A stretch of 64,000 nucleotides of DNA, taken from NCBI GenBank assembly GCA_963921195.1, contig OY992536.1:319627038-319691037 (forward strand). Direction: 5' to 3'. Origin of the DNA: Pegoplata infirma (taxonomy: Eukaryota; Arthropoda; Insecta; Diptera; Anthomyiidae). Position numbers and translations under genes: made by a program. Of the stretch, positions 37,001 through 52,000 are shown one piece after another (position 1 is the stretch's first letter; every line of letters begins with the position of its first letter). The notes under the pieces are model-generated. The model did no database searches and was not told the DNA's origin. It worked only from the letters and a program-made list of their open reading frames with translations.

Positions 37001-40000
37001 AAAATGCATATTTTCCCTTGTAATCCGATTTTCAAACTTCAAAGCCGATGCGGCACGCCTTACCCATGTCCGATCATTATAAAATTTTCTGAGACGTATT
37101 TTTACACCCAAGTTAATATATCTAGGGGAAGTTACGGTCAATATTTACCAAATTATTTTTTTTGGAGCACCATATAAAATAAACCAGAGTCAAAAAAAAA
37201 AAGTGCAATTTTCAAAATTTGAATAAAAATAGAACGAATTACGATCACATCTCGAATTATGACTTAAAAGTTGCGTAATTTAGAGTAGAATTTTTTGACA
37301 TTTAAAAAAAAAATCGAAGGTTTCGGACTTTTTCAAAAAGTCGATTTTAATTTTTATACGATAAAAAACAAGTGATAATTACTTCGAATAATTTTTCATA
37401 TTTTTTTTTCTAAAACTACATTTATCTACCAACAAAATGTTGTTGATCTTTTTTTAATATATCTATATTTTTTACTGGTCAAAATTGATTGAAAATTTAA
37501 ATTTTTTAATTTTTTGGAAAAAATCGCCATTTTGAAAAATTGATTTCTCAACACCACCTTGGTATAAAAGGCTGAAAATTTGGCTGGAAGTTGTATTTAA
37601 TACGTACTAAAACATATCCAAAAATAAAATTAATCGAAGGGGGTCGGGCCTAAAAGTGAGTGATTTGGCATGGAATGCCCCATATATATTCATGATCCTC
37701 GATCGATTTGAAGACGATCTAGCGGTGTCCGTCCGTCTTTCTGTCTGTTGAAAACACTCTAACTTTTGAAAGACTTAACGGAGGCTCCTGAAATTTAGCA
37801 TATATGTTGGGCATTTACCTGGTCAGGTTGGTATCCAATCCAGCATAATCGGTCCAGTGGTTCAAAAGTTATAAGCAAATGAGTGAATTTCGGCAAGGGT
37901 TTTTCAGGAATTTACGAGATAAAACACAGGGTAACTTTCGATCGGCAATTCTGAGGGTGCTGAAGCGTGGCATATATATTTGCCGTTCCTCTGGTCCGGT
38001 ATTTTTTACAAAGTATTTTTGTCACTCAAAAATATTTTCGCACTAAAAAAAAATACACTCAAAAAAAATTTGAAAATCAAAAAAATTTTACACTCAAAAA
38101 AAAAAATTAGTAAATTATTTTTTTGATTTTTTTTTTTCAAAAATTACTAAAAAAAAGTTTTTTACACAAACTAAAATATTTCTTACCAAAACTGTTATTT
38201 TTTTCACGTTAGAAAATTTACTATCACTTAAAATGGGCATTGTGGAGGGTATTCATAGATTCGAATTTAACTTTTCTACTAGTTTTTTTTTTTAAGTTTA
38301 TCCAACACTCATGGGATGCCCCTTATTATGCAGTGCATTGTGTTGATATCGGGAAAATAGGTTATGAGGAGGAAAGAGAGTGTTTGTGGATATTTGACTC
38401 GAATTTATCTACATTAAAAGAAACTAGGAATACCTCTACGGGAAGATTATTCCACATACGGCTAGTTCGACTGATAAACGAACCTTCTCTGTACGGCGCT
38501 GTGCTATCAACTGGACAATCGACAACAAACGGATGTGATATATTAGACAACCGAATGTTACGAACAAAAACTCGGACTCTAGGGATTAGTTCACTTATCT
38601 CAGCAGAACACTTTCCAGAACAGACACACACAACCCACATTCCGACGATGCTTCATTAAGTCAAAAGAGTGGTACACTCTATTGTCTTTGAAAAGCATCA
38701 ACGCCCTCCTTTGCACTCTGTCCAAGAGCTCCAAAATAGACTTCGCCCATATATAGGAGTTGTATTCCATCTTCGGTCGGATGTAGGTGGTATAAATAGT
38801 GAGGAGATCGGATGAGGTGAAGTACTTCTTCCACCGGTTTAAAAAACCGAGACACTTGAATGATTCTTTCGACACTTGATAAACGTGATTATTCCAGTGG
38901 AATAAGCACGAATTTTCATGCCCGGAACATTAAGGGTGTCAAGTCCTGCTTAGTTTGATATGAAAAATTGCAATGCATTGGATTAAAATTTATGAAAATT
39001 TCCACTTACACGAAAATCTTAATTATATTCGTTACATTGTGGCCCCAAGCTGGGCGCCAATTAGACTATGCAAATCTTTTTGGTAGTAAAATTATTTTGA
39101 TTTTATAAGGGTTCAAGTTGAAAAAATGCAGAAGAAAAATTGAATTTCCAAAAATTATAGACATTTCTGGTATTTCCTATACCGGTTTCAAACACCCCAG
39201 TTAGTGTCATCATCAGTAGGATTTTAAATGTCGGTTTGTCTTGTTAATAAAAACTGTTTTTTATATATGTGAATATTTATAGTTTCTACAGAATAAATTT
39301 TGACAGTTTCCAACAATACAATTCTATTTCTAGCAATCTCAACCTCACTTCATACTTTCTTTCAACTTTTTTGTCTCTTACATTATTTCGCAAGGGTTAC
39401 CAACATGATCTGGAATTGCAGACACAAATGAAGGAATTTGCATTTTCTGTTTCGGAGACGTGCCTAATGGCGACATATTTTGTCAGTAATTTTATTTGAT
39501 TTTTTCTGTAAGTACAGATCGAGCACGGGCTCTAATTATATTTGTTATAAGAGTTCAAGTTGAAAAAATGCAGAAGAAAAATTGAATTTCTAAAAATTAT
39601 AGACATTTCTGGTATTTCCCATACCGGTTTCAAACATGTATGAAGTGAGGTTTAATTTTTTCTTCTTTCTGAGATTCAATTTTTCTTGAATTTTTTGAAA
39701 TGTCTATAATTTTTAGAAAATTAAATTTTTCTTCTGCATTTTTTCAACTTAAACCCTTATAACAAATATAATTAGAGCCCGTGCTCAATCTGTACTTACA
39801 GAAAAAAATCAAATTTTGATTTTAATTTTAATCGAATATTGTAAGATAAATAAAATCAAAATAATTTTTTTTCGAATCAGGATTTTGAGATATCACGATA
39901 TGTTTATAATCTTGACATTTCTTGAAAATTTTTGTTAAATATTGTATCACCACATAATTTCGAATAATTGATCGCGTTTACTCCACATATTCCTCCACGA

Positions 40001-43000
40001 CTTCTCAAAATTCGAGTTAAGTAAAACACAATTTTTTTTAGATTTCCAGCAGAAATATTCTTATTTATGTTTTAGCCTTCAAAAAATCATATATTATTTT
40101 TGTTTTAAGTTTATTTATGTTTTTATCAAAATTTAACCCTCTAATGTTGTTGTTTCGTACCTTTTTGGATCGTACCTAAAAAGGCCTTTGTTTAACTAAA
40201 AAAAACTCTTGTATTATATTATTTTTTTTAGCATGTATTTAATTTAAATGTTTTATTATTTTTTTTTATTTTTACAGTTTTTGTTATTGTAATCTAAAAA
40301 AATATTCAAAAAATTATTAATATTTATTATTTTCGTAATTTTAGGTTCAAACAGAATCCGAAAGTACATCACCCGATGAAATTGAACTCAATTCGGCTAC
40401 AGAGATTTCAACAGATTCAGAATTTGATCATGATGAAAGGATACGCGAAACACCAAAAATATTTATCGATGATACACATTTAAGAAAACCAACCAAAGTA
40501 CAGGTATGTTTAATGAGAAAAGTTAAATTTAATATAAGTTACATTTTGAAATTACATGAAATTATTAACGGACAAGGAAAGTTTTCAAAATTATAAACTC
40601 CAATTTGTATGAAATTTGGATATGTGTTAGAGAAGACAATTTTTAAGTTTGAGGATGGAGATAATACAATAGGGACGCAGAAGTACAGGCGTTATGTAGA
40701 TTTTTTCGGACTACTTAGTTTAAATTGATAATAACTTTACTGTTTTTGTTTTTATCGTTTAATTTACTGCCAGAAATAAAATAACTCACTAATTTTTATG
40801 TTTTTCTCAGTATTATGTACTAAATTATACTAATGTAGTAGATTCTACTAATTTGAACACTCAGGGGATGCCCCTTATAAATGCAATGCATTGTGTTAAG
40901 ATCAGGAAATATAGGTGTGGGAAGGAGGAAAGAGAGTAGTATTATAGATATTTGACTTGAATCTGCTAATGTTATATGTGTCAGGAAAAACGTGGGCGGG
41001 AGGTCTGCTCCACATACGTATTGTTCGGCCGAAGAAGCAATTCTCTCTATACTGTGTTGTGCGGTTTGTTGTTCAATCAACAACAAACGGATGAGCTCTG
41101 CTAGACATACGTGTATTTCGACTGAATACACGAACCTCCGGTATGAGGTTACCTATCTCAGCAGAACACTTTCCGTGGAAATATCGATAGAACAAGGACA
41201 CACAACCCACATTCCGCCGATGTTTTAAGAAATTAATAAAATCAGATATATCCCCAACCCCTTTTAGCATTAACGCTCTTCTCTATACGCGGTCCAGTAA
41301 CTCCAATGCTGAGGTTGAAGCACCTGCCCATACATGAGAGTTATATTCCATTTTAGGTCGGAGATAGGTGGTATAGACTGTTAGAAGATTAGCTGGAGTG
41401 AAATATATTCTACACCGTTGCAAGAAGCCTAAGCACTTGAATGCTTCTTTTGACACTTCGAATATGTGTCTATTCCAACGGACATCACACTGAATCTTCA
41501 TACCCAGAATGTCAAGAGCCTCAAGAATTCAGGAATTCGTGCCCAACGGGGAGCTTTTCTTTTATCGTTTTTGTTGCAACTAAATAACGACATAAAAAAC
41601 AATAGGATTTTACCAGAATTGGAGCCTAACGTGGAGCTCCTCGTTTGTCATTCCTGATGCAACCTTATAACGACAGAAAGACACAGTAGTATATTAACTG
41701 TATTGGCGCGTAACGTGGGTAGGATGCAACTTAATAACGACTTAATAACTTAATAAAGACATTTAACGGAATTGGTGCCCAACGTTGGGCTCTTCTTTTG
41801 TCATTCCTGAAGCAACGTAGTAACACTAAGAAACAATAGGATAATAACGGAATTGGCGCCCAATATGGGGCCAATATATATAATCAGTATAATAAATGTT
41901 AAAGCACATTTTTTACCTATTTCAAATATGATTTTAGTTTGTTGAGTTGAGGGTGGGTTGTAAAAGCCTAAAATAAGGAAACTTTTCAGGCAAGTCCATG
42001 CGCTCAGACTTAAAATAGTCCAAAATAGTAAGGGTGAGAAAAAGTTTAGAAGAAATAGAATGAAAAAGTGCTTGTTAAGAACTTCTCAGTTGCTTTCACA
42101 AACTTAAGAAAATCCGACAAGGGAACTTTATGGACCGTGTCCATTGACAACATCAGAACCCAATATCCGCAGTGTAACCCTTTAGAACGCCGGACGTAAT
42201 GTTCAGTTGTGTCATCATCCTCAAGTCAAGCTGCACATAATGGGTCTGATTAGACTCCTAATCTCGTCAAATGACGAGCGCATGCATTGTGTTTCGTAAT
42301 TAAGCCAGTAAGTCTGCGACAGTCTATTCTACTGAGACTGAGTTAATAGTTTGCCACTTTCTTGTCTGGCCTAATCACAAAACGTTTAGTATTCTTGTAT
42401 GCCAACTCATTTGACCATCTTTCCATAAAAATTGTTTTCATATGAGAGTTGATACAACGCATCAACCATGTCAAGCCAATACCAAACTGAGGTTCCGGAT
42501 TGTGAGGAATGGTATCGAAGCCAAGATTTGCCAAAAAGTCGGGAATCTCGTTTTACCGTATTCCCCTATGACCCTGATCCCACAGAAGACTGACGCAATT
42601 CCCACATGAGACCTCATTGAGTCTGCGTCTACATTCCTGGACAATTTTAGATGAAGTGACTGGAGATTCAATTGCAATGTGCGCAGCCTGACATGATTTT
42701 AGTTTCTTATATATCTTTTAAATGCGATATATCTCCAAAAATTTACATACTTCAATTTAAGAAATGTTATCTCTTGAACGGCCAAATATCAGCCAAATCG
42801 GTGAAGTTGAGGATACTTTCCATGTAATTATTTTAATAAAACAATTGCCTAACTATTTATATGAACAAACTCGTCATAAAAACTTGCAGTATTTCTTTGC
42901 AAATTATTATTCTTAAATAAGTTCAGCTCAAAAGTATTATAAAATCCACAACATTTAAATCTTATTATCAAATTCCCAATCTAGGTTATTTAAATAAAAT

Positions 43001-46000
43001 CTTATTATTAACTATTCCTCTTCCAAACTTATCTAGATTAAATCTACTGTTATACCGCCATCAATGGGCCAAAAATACAATAATGCCTCTATTAATAATG
43101 CTCAACAGCAAGCAACAAAAGGTGGCGGCGGCACATCTTATTTAACAAAATACCAAACACAACCACAGCAACCTTTAATGCCACAATTTAAACCACTAGT
43201 CCAAGTTGATCCCTCCCTATTGACCTCTAATCGTACACCCCTGCAAAATCCACGTCCTGGAGATTATTTACTTAATAAAACGGCCAGTACCGAAGGTATA
43301 GCCTCAAAAAAAAGTTTAGAATTAAAGAAACGTTATTTGCTTGGTGAGCAAGCAAATGGTAATAAAATCCAAAAGTCCGGTTCAACATCCGTATTAGATT
43401 CACGCATACGCAGCTTTCAATCGAATATCTCAGAGTGTCAAAAGCTATTAAATCCCAGCAACGATATAAATTCAAGTATGAAAACTATACTCGATCGTAC
43501 AAAAGAAAATGAACTTATGAGATCGGCTACCAATAATATACTCAATGATCTTAAAGTGGAGATAACCATACAGAAAGCCTCCTCTACCGCATCTACAGAC
43601 AATGAAAAGGAGAATTTATTTGTAAATAGTAAAAATGAGCTTAACAAATGTATGGAATATTCCGAAACAGTTAATAATACCCTAATGGATGTAATGAACA
43701 AAAAGTCTCCAACCACACCAACCAATAATAAAAATATTTTACTAGAGACCATTGATTTGGTAACGCCCGAAAAGGAGAATACATTAGATACTTCTGATAG
43801 CAATAAGGTCATAGATTTAACCGGTGATTCTCCTTTGAGAACCATTATTGAGTCGGCTGTAATAAAACCTGATCTTTCGTTGGATGTCAAACAATGTATA
43901 CCCGATATATTGGGTCACATAGAGAAAACTGAAGAATCGGTTAAATCAAAAGAATGTACCCCGACCCAGGAAAAGAAAGATGATGATGAGGAAAAAGAAG
44001 ATGAGGTTAATTTAATTGATAATAATATGGAAAAGGCAGATGCTCCCGAAAAATTAGAAGCTATTTATGATAATGATGAAGTGGAAGATTTACAAATTGA
44101 AGTACCACATATAGCCTGGAATACAAAACCAACGGATAATCTTTCATCGTCTAGCAATTCAACATGTTCTTCACATTCTTCCAGCTTGGAAGATATAGAA
44201 CATTATATCTTAGAATCTACTACTAGTCCGGAAACTCACAATAGTGGTATACTTGGTTCATCCTCAGGAAATCATCAAGTGCCTAGGCTAGAGATACACG
44301 ATACCTCCGGTACTCTTATGCAAATCGATAGTTTAATGATTATAGACGGTAGATATATAGGAGATCCTGAGGATTTAAAATTTATAGATGTACCAGAGGG
44401 TATTATAGTACCCGAAACACCTGCCATTAAAACATCTGTAGTCGAAGAAGAACACGAAATAGATGTAGAACCTGTAACAGCTACACCAGAGCCAGCTGAG
44501 ACAACCGTCATTGAAAAGGATAAGGAGCTAAGAAAAGAAGTAGAGTTTTATAAGGAAGAGGAAGAAGATGAAGAAGAAGAAGAAGTATCACCACCGCCAC
44601 TGCCTGAAAAAGGTCCACCACTGCCAGAAAAAGGACCACCTAAGATAAAACCTTCAAATCTTAAGTTTGATACTAAAAATGAAAATAAAATCGAGAGTCT
44701 TAAAAATCTACCATTAATTGTGGATACCACCTCGATGGAACAAACAAAGGCAGTTAAACCCATTAGTCTGAATTTAACAAGCGCACATAAAACTCCTGAA
44801 ACTCCAACCACACCTAAGGCAAATCTACTACAAACACCTACTTCTCCCCTGGTTGATATGGATAAAACACCTACGGGTGATTTGTTATCTCGAGGCTCAG
44901 ATTCTGAAACTGAACCAACGGGTACTGCACAAATCCTTACTGAAACTGAGTTATCCGATTGGACAGCTGATGATTGTATATCGGAAAATTTTGTAGATAT
45001 GGAATTTGTACATCATTCGACAAATAAAACTAACTTGAAAGGAGGTAATAAAAAGCTAAACCGAAAAGAACCATCACATTCAAATACAACCAGATATTTA
45101 CCAACAACCAATGAAGTTTTACGAGAAGTAGCTAAATCAGCTCCTGTGGCAGAATTTGAAGGAATACTTAAATCTATAGATATTGACGATATTGAGTTTA
45201 TGGACACGGGTTCAGATGGTTCTGGAACTGAACCTCTATCAGCTACTAACACAGCTATGTTGCGTAATCGTGGTTACATGGAATTTGTTGAGAACTCAGC
45301 CAAAACTACAAAAACGAATAACAAAGTTGAAGCTCAAAAAGCTTTTACCGGTGCTAAAGAAATTATTTTGTCATATAAACCCATACAAACTAAGCGTGAT
45401 GAAAAATTGGGTATTGATTATATAGAACAGGGTTCTTATATAATGCATGACGATGTTAATAAAACACCAGTTAATGAGGCACAACCCATACCACCCAATG
45501 CTTCTACACTCATGACACAATCCCTTACAGATTCAAGTACTATTAATGATATAGAAGATGAAAGTACTTGCAATCTATCCTCCCAAATACAATTAACGTC
45601 GTTAACTACGATTTCCAAAAATACGACGCAACAAAATACCACCACAGAAGAAAGTGAAGCACTTACGGTCGTTACTTCACCATTTGACTCCTCATCACCA
45701 CCACAAACACAAAATACCGGCATTATTAAAAGGGAGGTTGCGATTGCAACGGGAGAAAAAACAAGTAGTTCCACACTCAGCAGCTCCGACAGAGCTCCGA
45801 GGACATCACAATCTACTTCATGTACAAATTCTGGCACATCCTCTACAAAAAATACTCCACCTCGACAATTGTCAAAAGATCCTCTTATGGCCGGGGAAAA
45901 TGTTTCTTCATTAAGGAAATCTAATGATGAGTTATCGTATGAAGAATATGTTAGAGCTTTGCAACATAAAATTGTGCAAATTTCCACAACGGCAAGAGGA

Positions 46001-49000
46001 GGAGATTCGTTGGAGACACGCAAACAACGAAGAAAAAGCTCAAAGGGAGAGGCACCTTTAGTAGCCTTGACAAATCCTCAACAAACTGTGATAGAATCAA
46101 CAAACACACCAAGTGATTTAAGATTAAATAACGATAAGGAGGAGATGATGACGAAACAACTACAAGCAGTGACAACGTCAACAAATCAAACAACAGCATC
46201 AGTTGTTCCAACTACACCCACACAATTAAATAAAGTACCTGAAATTCCAACACTCACTAGCAAGCTGGAGGAAATCACCAAAGAACGCACCAAGCAAAAG
46301 GATCTAATCCACGATTTAGTCATGGACAAGTTGCAATCAAAGAAACAATTAAATGCTGAAAAACGCTTGCATCGTAGTCGTCAACGAACTTTACTCACCA
46401 GTAGTGGTGGGGGTGGTTGTCTCGGCAGTGGTGGGGGTTACTCATCTGGTTCTAGTCTAAGTCCTACACCAAAATTAGCAGCGGCTAACTCTACCACAGA
46501 CACCAATTGCACAAATCAAGCACATTATCATGTTTCTACAGCTGCTGTGGAATCTTCTACTTCCCCCTCGGCACGTTCAACAACAGCACAACGTCTTATA
46601 AACAATACCCATAGTAGTTTTAAAGAAAATAAACCATCATCAACAGCAACGTCTACCTATGTATCAGCTTATGGCATGGAAGCTTTATCGCCCACGCGTG
46701 CAAATGTCTATAAGCAACGTCCGTTTAGTGAAATTTTAGAAGGAGATTGTTTAAAATCGTTTGAACATCGTTATAAAATTAATAAAACACCATCATTTTC
46801 CATAACCAGCAGTACCAAAACGACGAAACAACGCATAGAACCGCCAACAGATCTTGACTATACTACTCCCGTGCCGCCTCAAAGACAAAAAAGAGCCGGA
46901 GATAGTATTGCTACCACTCCCACGGAAACAAATAAGGATTCCAACTTTTCCGTTTCTACAGAAAATTTAAGAAGTGAAGCTAGAGCTAGAGCACGTTTAA
47001 AGTCAAATTCAGAATTGGGTCTTAGTCCAGAAGAAAAAATGCAATTATTGCGTAAACGTTTACAAGCCGAATATAATACAAACCTTAAGCAGGAATCGGA
47101 AGTCATTGCAAAACCTTTATATGATCGTCAACTCAGCAATAGTATAAGGGAACAAAAAATGAGCAATTCAAAAAGTGTTAATGATTTGGCTTATTTAACC
47201 CAATCTCAACAACAAAATGCCAATCTTGATGCAATAGCTTCCTCCAAAGCTTCATGCGATTTTACATCAGATCCGAACATTTTACTTTCGTCCACTCAAC
47301 CAGCAACAGCCAATGCCAATAAATTATTAAAAACTAAATCGGGCCGAAGGCCAAAAGATCCTGAAAGACGAAAGTCTTTAATACAATCATTATCGAACTT
47401 TTTCCATAAGGCACCACAGAATAAAGAAAATAAACAACAAAAAGATGCCACTGCTACTACTAGTGATGGCAGCTCTGCTCAGCCAGAGCGTCCTGGTACT
47501 GGTGGTGGTAGTAGCAGCACATCGACATCACAAACAGTTTCGGGAGGTATTGATGGTGTTCTAAGTCGTTTTCGTATATCACCAAAATCCAAAGAGAAAT
47601 CGAGGGTAAGTACTTTTGTTCTCTCATTTGTTCAATTGTAAATACATGCTTATTACGTATAAGGATATTTCAAGATGATATTGCAAAATTTGATATTTGT
47701 TTACAATTTTTATTTTGGCATCTACACTTTTTCGGAGTTAATTCGAGAAATATCTGCTTAAATTTGAAGATTTCAGTTGGAATTTGAGCACTACATTCCT
47801 TGAAAAAAAGAACAATTGAAATTTGTAATAGATTTATTTAAAAAGGACTTCCTAGAAGTTTCGTTAACTTCCAGATTACTGAATATTTTGTCAAAGTCGG
47901 TATGACATCTGCTTGTTTTTGAACGTTTTAAGTAACTTTATCAGGGTTTTTTAATGAATTTTTCGATAAATTTAAACGAAAATTTAGAATTTATCAGAAT
48001 TCTTATAGAAATACCCTGAATTCCCACAATAGTTGCTTGAAAAGTTCGAAAACAAGCAGATATCATATAGCCTTAAAAATTCGAATAAAAATAAATGGAA
48101 ATTAAAAGAGATAAATTAATTTTTAAAAAAGAATAATTAAAATTCGAAAAAGGTTAATTTATATTTCGAATTTAAATTGATCTTTTACGAATGTCAATTG
48201 ATCTTTTACGAATTAGACCCGTTGATTTTTATTCAAATTAATCTTTTCGAATATTATTTCTGATTTTTTTAGAATTTCATATGATCTTTTTAGAATTTCA
48301 TGAAATTTTTTTCGTTTGATCTTTTACAAATAAAATTTTTTTTATGAACTTTGCAAAAGCCAAGTAATCTTTTTCAATTTTCAAATATTTTTTTTTATAC
48401 ATATTTTTATAATATTGAAAATCGAACGGAACTTAAGGGTACTTTTCACTATCACACATTTCCATTATACAAGCGCAGTTTCACCATGTTAGCGAAATAT
48501 TTTTTTTAAAAATTTGGCCAGAAATTGTTCACTTATTAGATACGACTAGGTTTCAATCAAAAAAAATCCAAAAATCTTTAGGAAGTTGGTAAATTTTGAT
48601 GTGTATAATGGAAAAGTGTGATAGTGGAAAGTACCCTTTACATATGAAATCTTTAAATTTTAAATAGAATCTTCGAACTCAAATTGTTCTTTTTCGAAAA
48701 ACTTCTAAAAATAGTGAACAAAAAAATGTTTTGACATTTTTCAATAAAAATGTAATACAAATTTAATAACTGATTTGCATTACCTCATCTTGGAAAACCT
48801 TTTTTATAAATGTTTTTGTAAATATATATTTTGCGTATTTGAATTAACTGTTTTTTTACGTGGTGTGGTTTTTTTATATACATAAACTTTTTCTACTATG
48901 GTGACATTTATCTTATACTCTTTTAATGTTTAAAATCAAGATTCGAATTATAAAATACACATTTGTGGTTTATTTCCAATGGCAATTTTCCTTACAAAAC

Positions 49001-52000
49001 AAAAATGCAACAATAGGTGTGTTTTCTAATCATTAATATCAACGTTTCTTATATCCTCAATTACATTAGGAAATTTAGGTGCTGTGAAATAACTCCCAAA
49101 TGAAATAACTCCCCAAAATAAAATGCAATAACTCCCAAAATTTTTCCATACGAATTGGGACTTATTTCCTTATGAAATAAGTCCCAGTGCGTGGTGATTT
49201 GTTTCACAATTTTTGTTGGGAGTTTTTTCATAATGAAACAACTCCCAAATGAAATAACTCCCACAGAAATTTTTTTGGGAGTTATTTCACTTCTTTTTTA
49301 GCATTGGGAATTATTTCATTAATGGACTATGAACATAATTCCTGAAATGGGGACTGGTTTCATTTTTTTGTCACTAATTTTATTGGGAGCTCTTTCATTT
49401 TTTTGGGAGTTATTATTTTGATTTTAAATAACTCCTAAATATTGTGACATATTTCATTTTTTCTTTGGGAGTTATTTCATTGTTTAAAGTTGGGATCTAA
49501 TTCATTTTTCTTGGAACTTATTTCATTGGGAATTATTTTACTGGGACTTATTTCATTTGGGAGTTATTTCGCAGTACCGGAAATTTAGCTTGTGCCGAAT
49601 TTTTTATATTCTTTTACATGTCGGCAATTTTGTTTAGCAATTTCAAAAACGCCCATTTCTAAACTGCATTCCTGCAAATCTGGTTAAACCATGATTTATT
49701 CCTTGGTTTAACCGAATGAGCTTCGATGGAATGAATGACTTCATTCCAAGCACTATAACATTTTCAACCATTTTCGCCGCGGCGTTAACGTTGTCGTCGA
49801 GGAATCAAATTTTCCAGTTAAAATTCCGGAAATGTCATTGAGCTATGAAAACTGAACGCTTCGTAGCTGTCGTTGAAATGGAAATTTTGCAGTGATCCGA
49901 ATTACCAAAAGGTCCAAATGTTTTACTCCATATTTTTCAGAATGTGAAGTAAGAAAAAGGAACAACTCAGAATCAATTTTATTCAAATAAGCAATGTCCG
50001 CGTGTCCACGTAAACGGTGTAAACACGATTCAGTAGCTGATTTCTGTAACTTTCGAATCGAAAGATTTCTCGCATGAAACATGTGAAATGAAACAAAAAC
50101 ATTGTAAATCGGCACAAAAACTGACTTTTCACATTTTACTGTTTCTGTAACTTTGTTGTGCGAAAACTTTTGAACTTATTGGAATGATGCGAAAAAACCC
50201 GTTTCTGTAAAGTAATTGGTCGAAAACTTTTCTATTTGAAGTGTAAAAAAAACTCACATTTTAAAACGGTGCGAGACTTCGACAAAAAGAAATAAAAACA
50301 TTAAAAAGATAATAATAAATTAAAAAAATGGAGAAAAATAGTAAGAAAAATACATATTACTTGTTTTTTGTTTAAATAACCCAATAAGCAATTTTAAAAT
50401 TCAAGTGCAAATCAAGTATAAAACAAGTGTAAATCAAGCCCTAAATTCCAGCCCCTGCTTGATTTATACTTGAATTACACTTGAATTCAATAGCATACTC
50501 CAGCAAAACGGACACTGGAATTCAAGCCCTGTTTTTACAGCCTTTTCCCTGGTTTTCAAGCGTAAAAACAGCGCTTGAATTCAAGTATCCGTTTTGCTGG
50601 AGAATGCTATTGAATTCAAGTGTAATTCAAGTATAAATGAAGCATAGACTGGAAATAAGGGCTTGATTTACACTTGATTTATACTTGATTTGCACTTGAA
50701 TTTTAAATGTGCTTATTGGGAAATATCTAAGTTATTATATTTTTTCACAAATTTTAGAAAAATCAAAGAATCTCTAAATGTAAAAATTCTGTTATTAATA
50801 CAACGCTATACATTATCATCAACAATATGTAATTTTATTTTTTTAATATTTATTTTATTGCTTTTAAATTATCCATAAACAATAATTTGAATTGCTCCGT
50901 GTTTTTTTTTCTGTTTTGTTACTATTTTCTCACTGTGATTACTTTTTTGACAGCTATCTTGGAATATTCCAGTACAAACGCTGGCTTTTTCGCATTGACA
51001 TACAGAAACAGTTTTTATTCCGGAGTCGAGAAACTGTGGAATTTTTTGTTTCATATTTTTCGATGCGAAAACTTCTCACTTTAATTACAGAAACGGGCTA
51101 CAGGTCGCAATTATCAACCGATTACTCTGAAATTTGAAACTTAAGTTTCTGTTGGTCCAAGCTAAAAGAGCTAGACTCCTGGAATTTGCTACGAATATGT
51201 CTATTGTTCATAGGCAGGTAAAATTTCGAAATTTAAAAACCTTACATTTTGGATGTTATAAAAGAATTGGCGATAATTTTTAAGTCAAGGCCCGCTAAAA
51301 GCGAGCAATATCGGAAGTCATATATGAGGCATTCCACACCAAATGTTCAGCAAAAAAAAAGTGATGTCGTGTCAATATGAAATCAATTGCAGAGTATTCG
51401 CCCTTAGGTCACTATTAAATAACAAAAATAAAATTTCAGTTTTTTCAAAAAGTGGGCCTTGGAGGCATGGTCAAAAATTGAAAATTTCAGCATTTTTTGC
51501 CTAAGTATCTTTATTTCAATATTTATGCCAATGAAATGAAACACAGTGATGTCTTTGAAATAAAAGTTTTTTTATAGATTTTTGTATGGGCTATCGATTA
51601 AAAAAATAAAAAAATGGAAAATTTTCAGAAGAAGTTCTGAATATTTTAAATTTAAATTTAAACTTTATTTATCAAAAAACATGCCACAATTTTATTTCTT
51701 TTTTAAATGTTCAAAAATTAGTTAAGGTGTATATCTATCTGTTCTGAAATTTTCAGAGATGCATTTTTCTTTGTTTTCGAGAAAAAAAATGTTGAACATT
51801 GCACTATGCTTATAATTTACAATAATGGGGTATATTACGTATGCGAATGAGTAATATTAACTCTTAAAAAACATTAAAAATAGAGATGTGATCGTGGGTA
51901 AGTTGTTTTTTTACCATCACGCTCTCTCACCAAAGAAATTATTTTAATCACGCATGCTCATTTATTTTTCTCACGCTCAGTCACGCTCACGTGTGTATCG

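Noticed and set aside
41515..41885. A complete LTR retrotransposon
   Set aside because: No paired LTRs, gag or pol are seen around the primer-site-like words.
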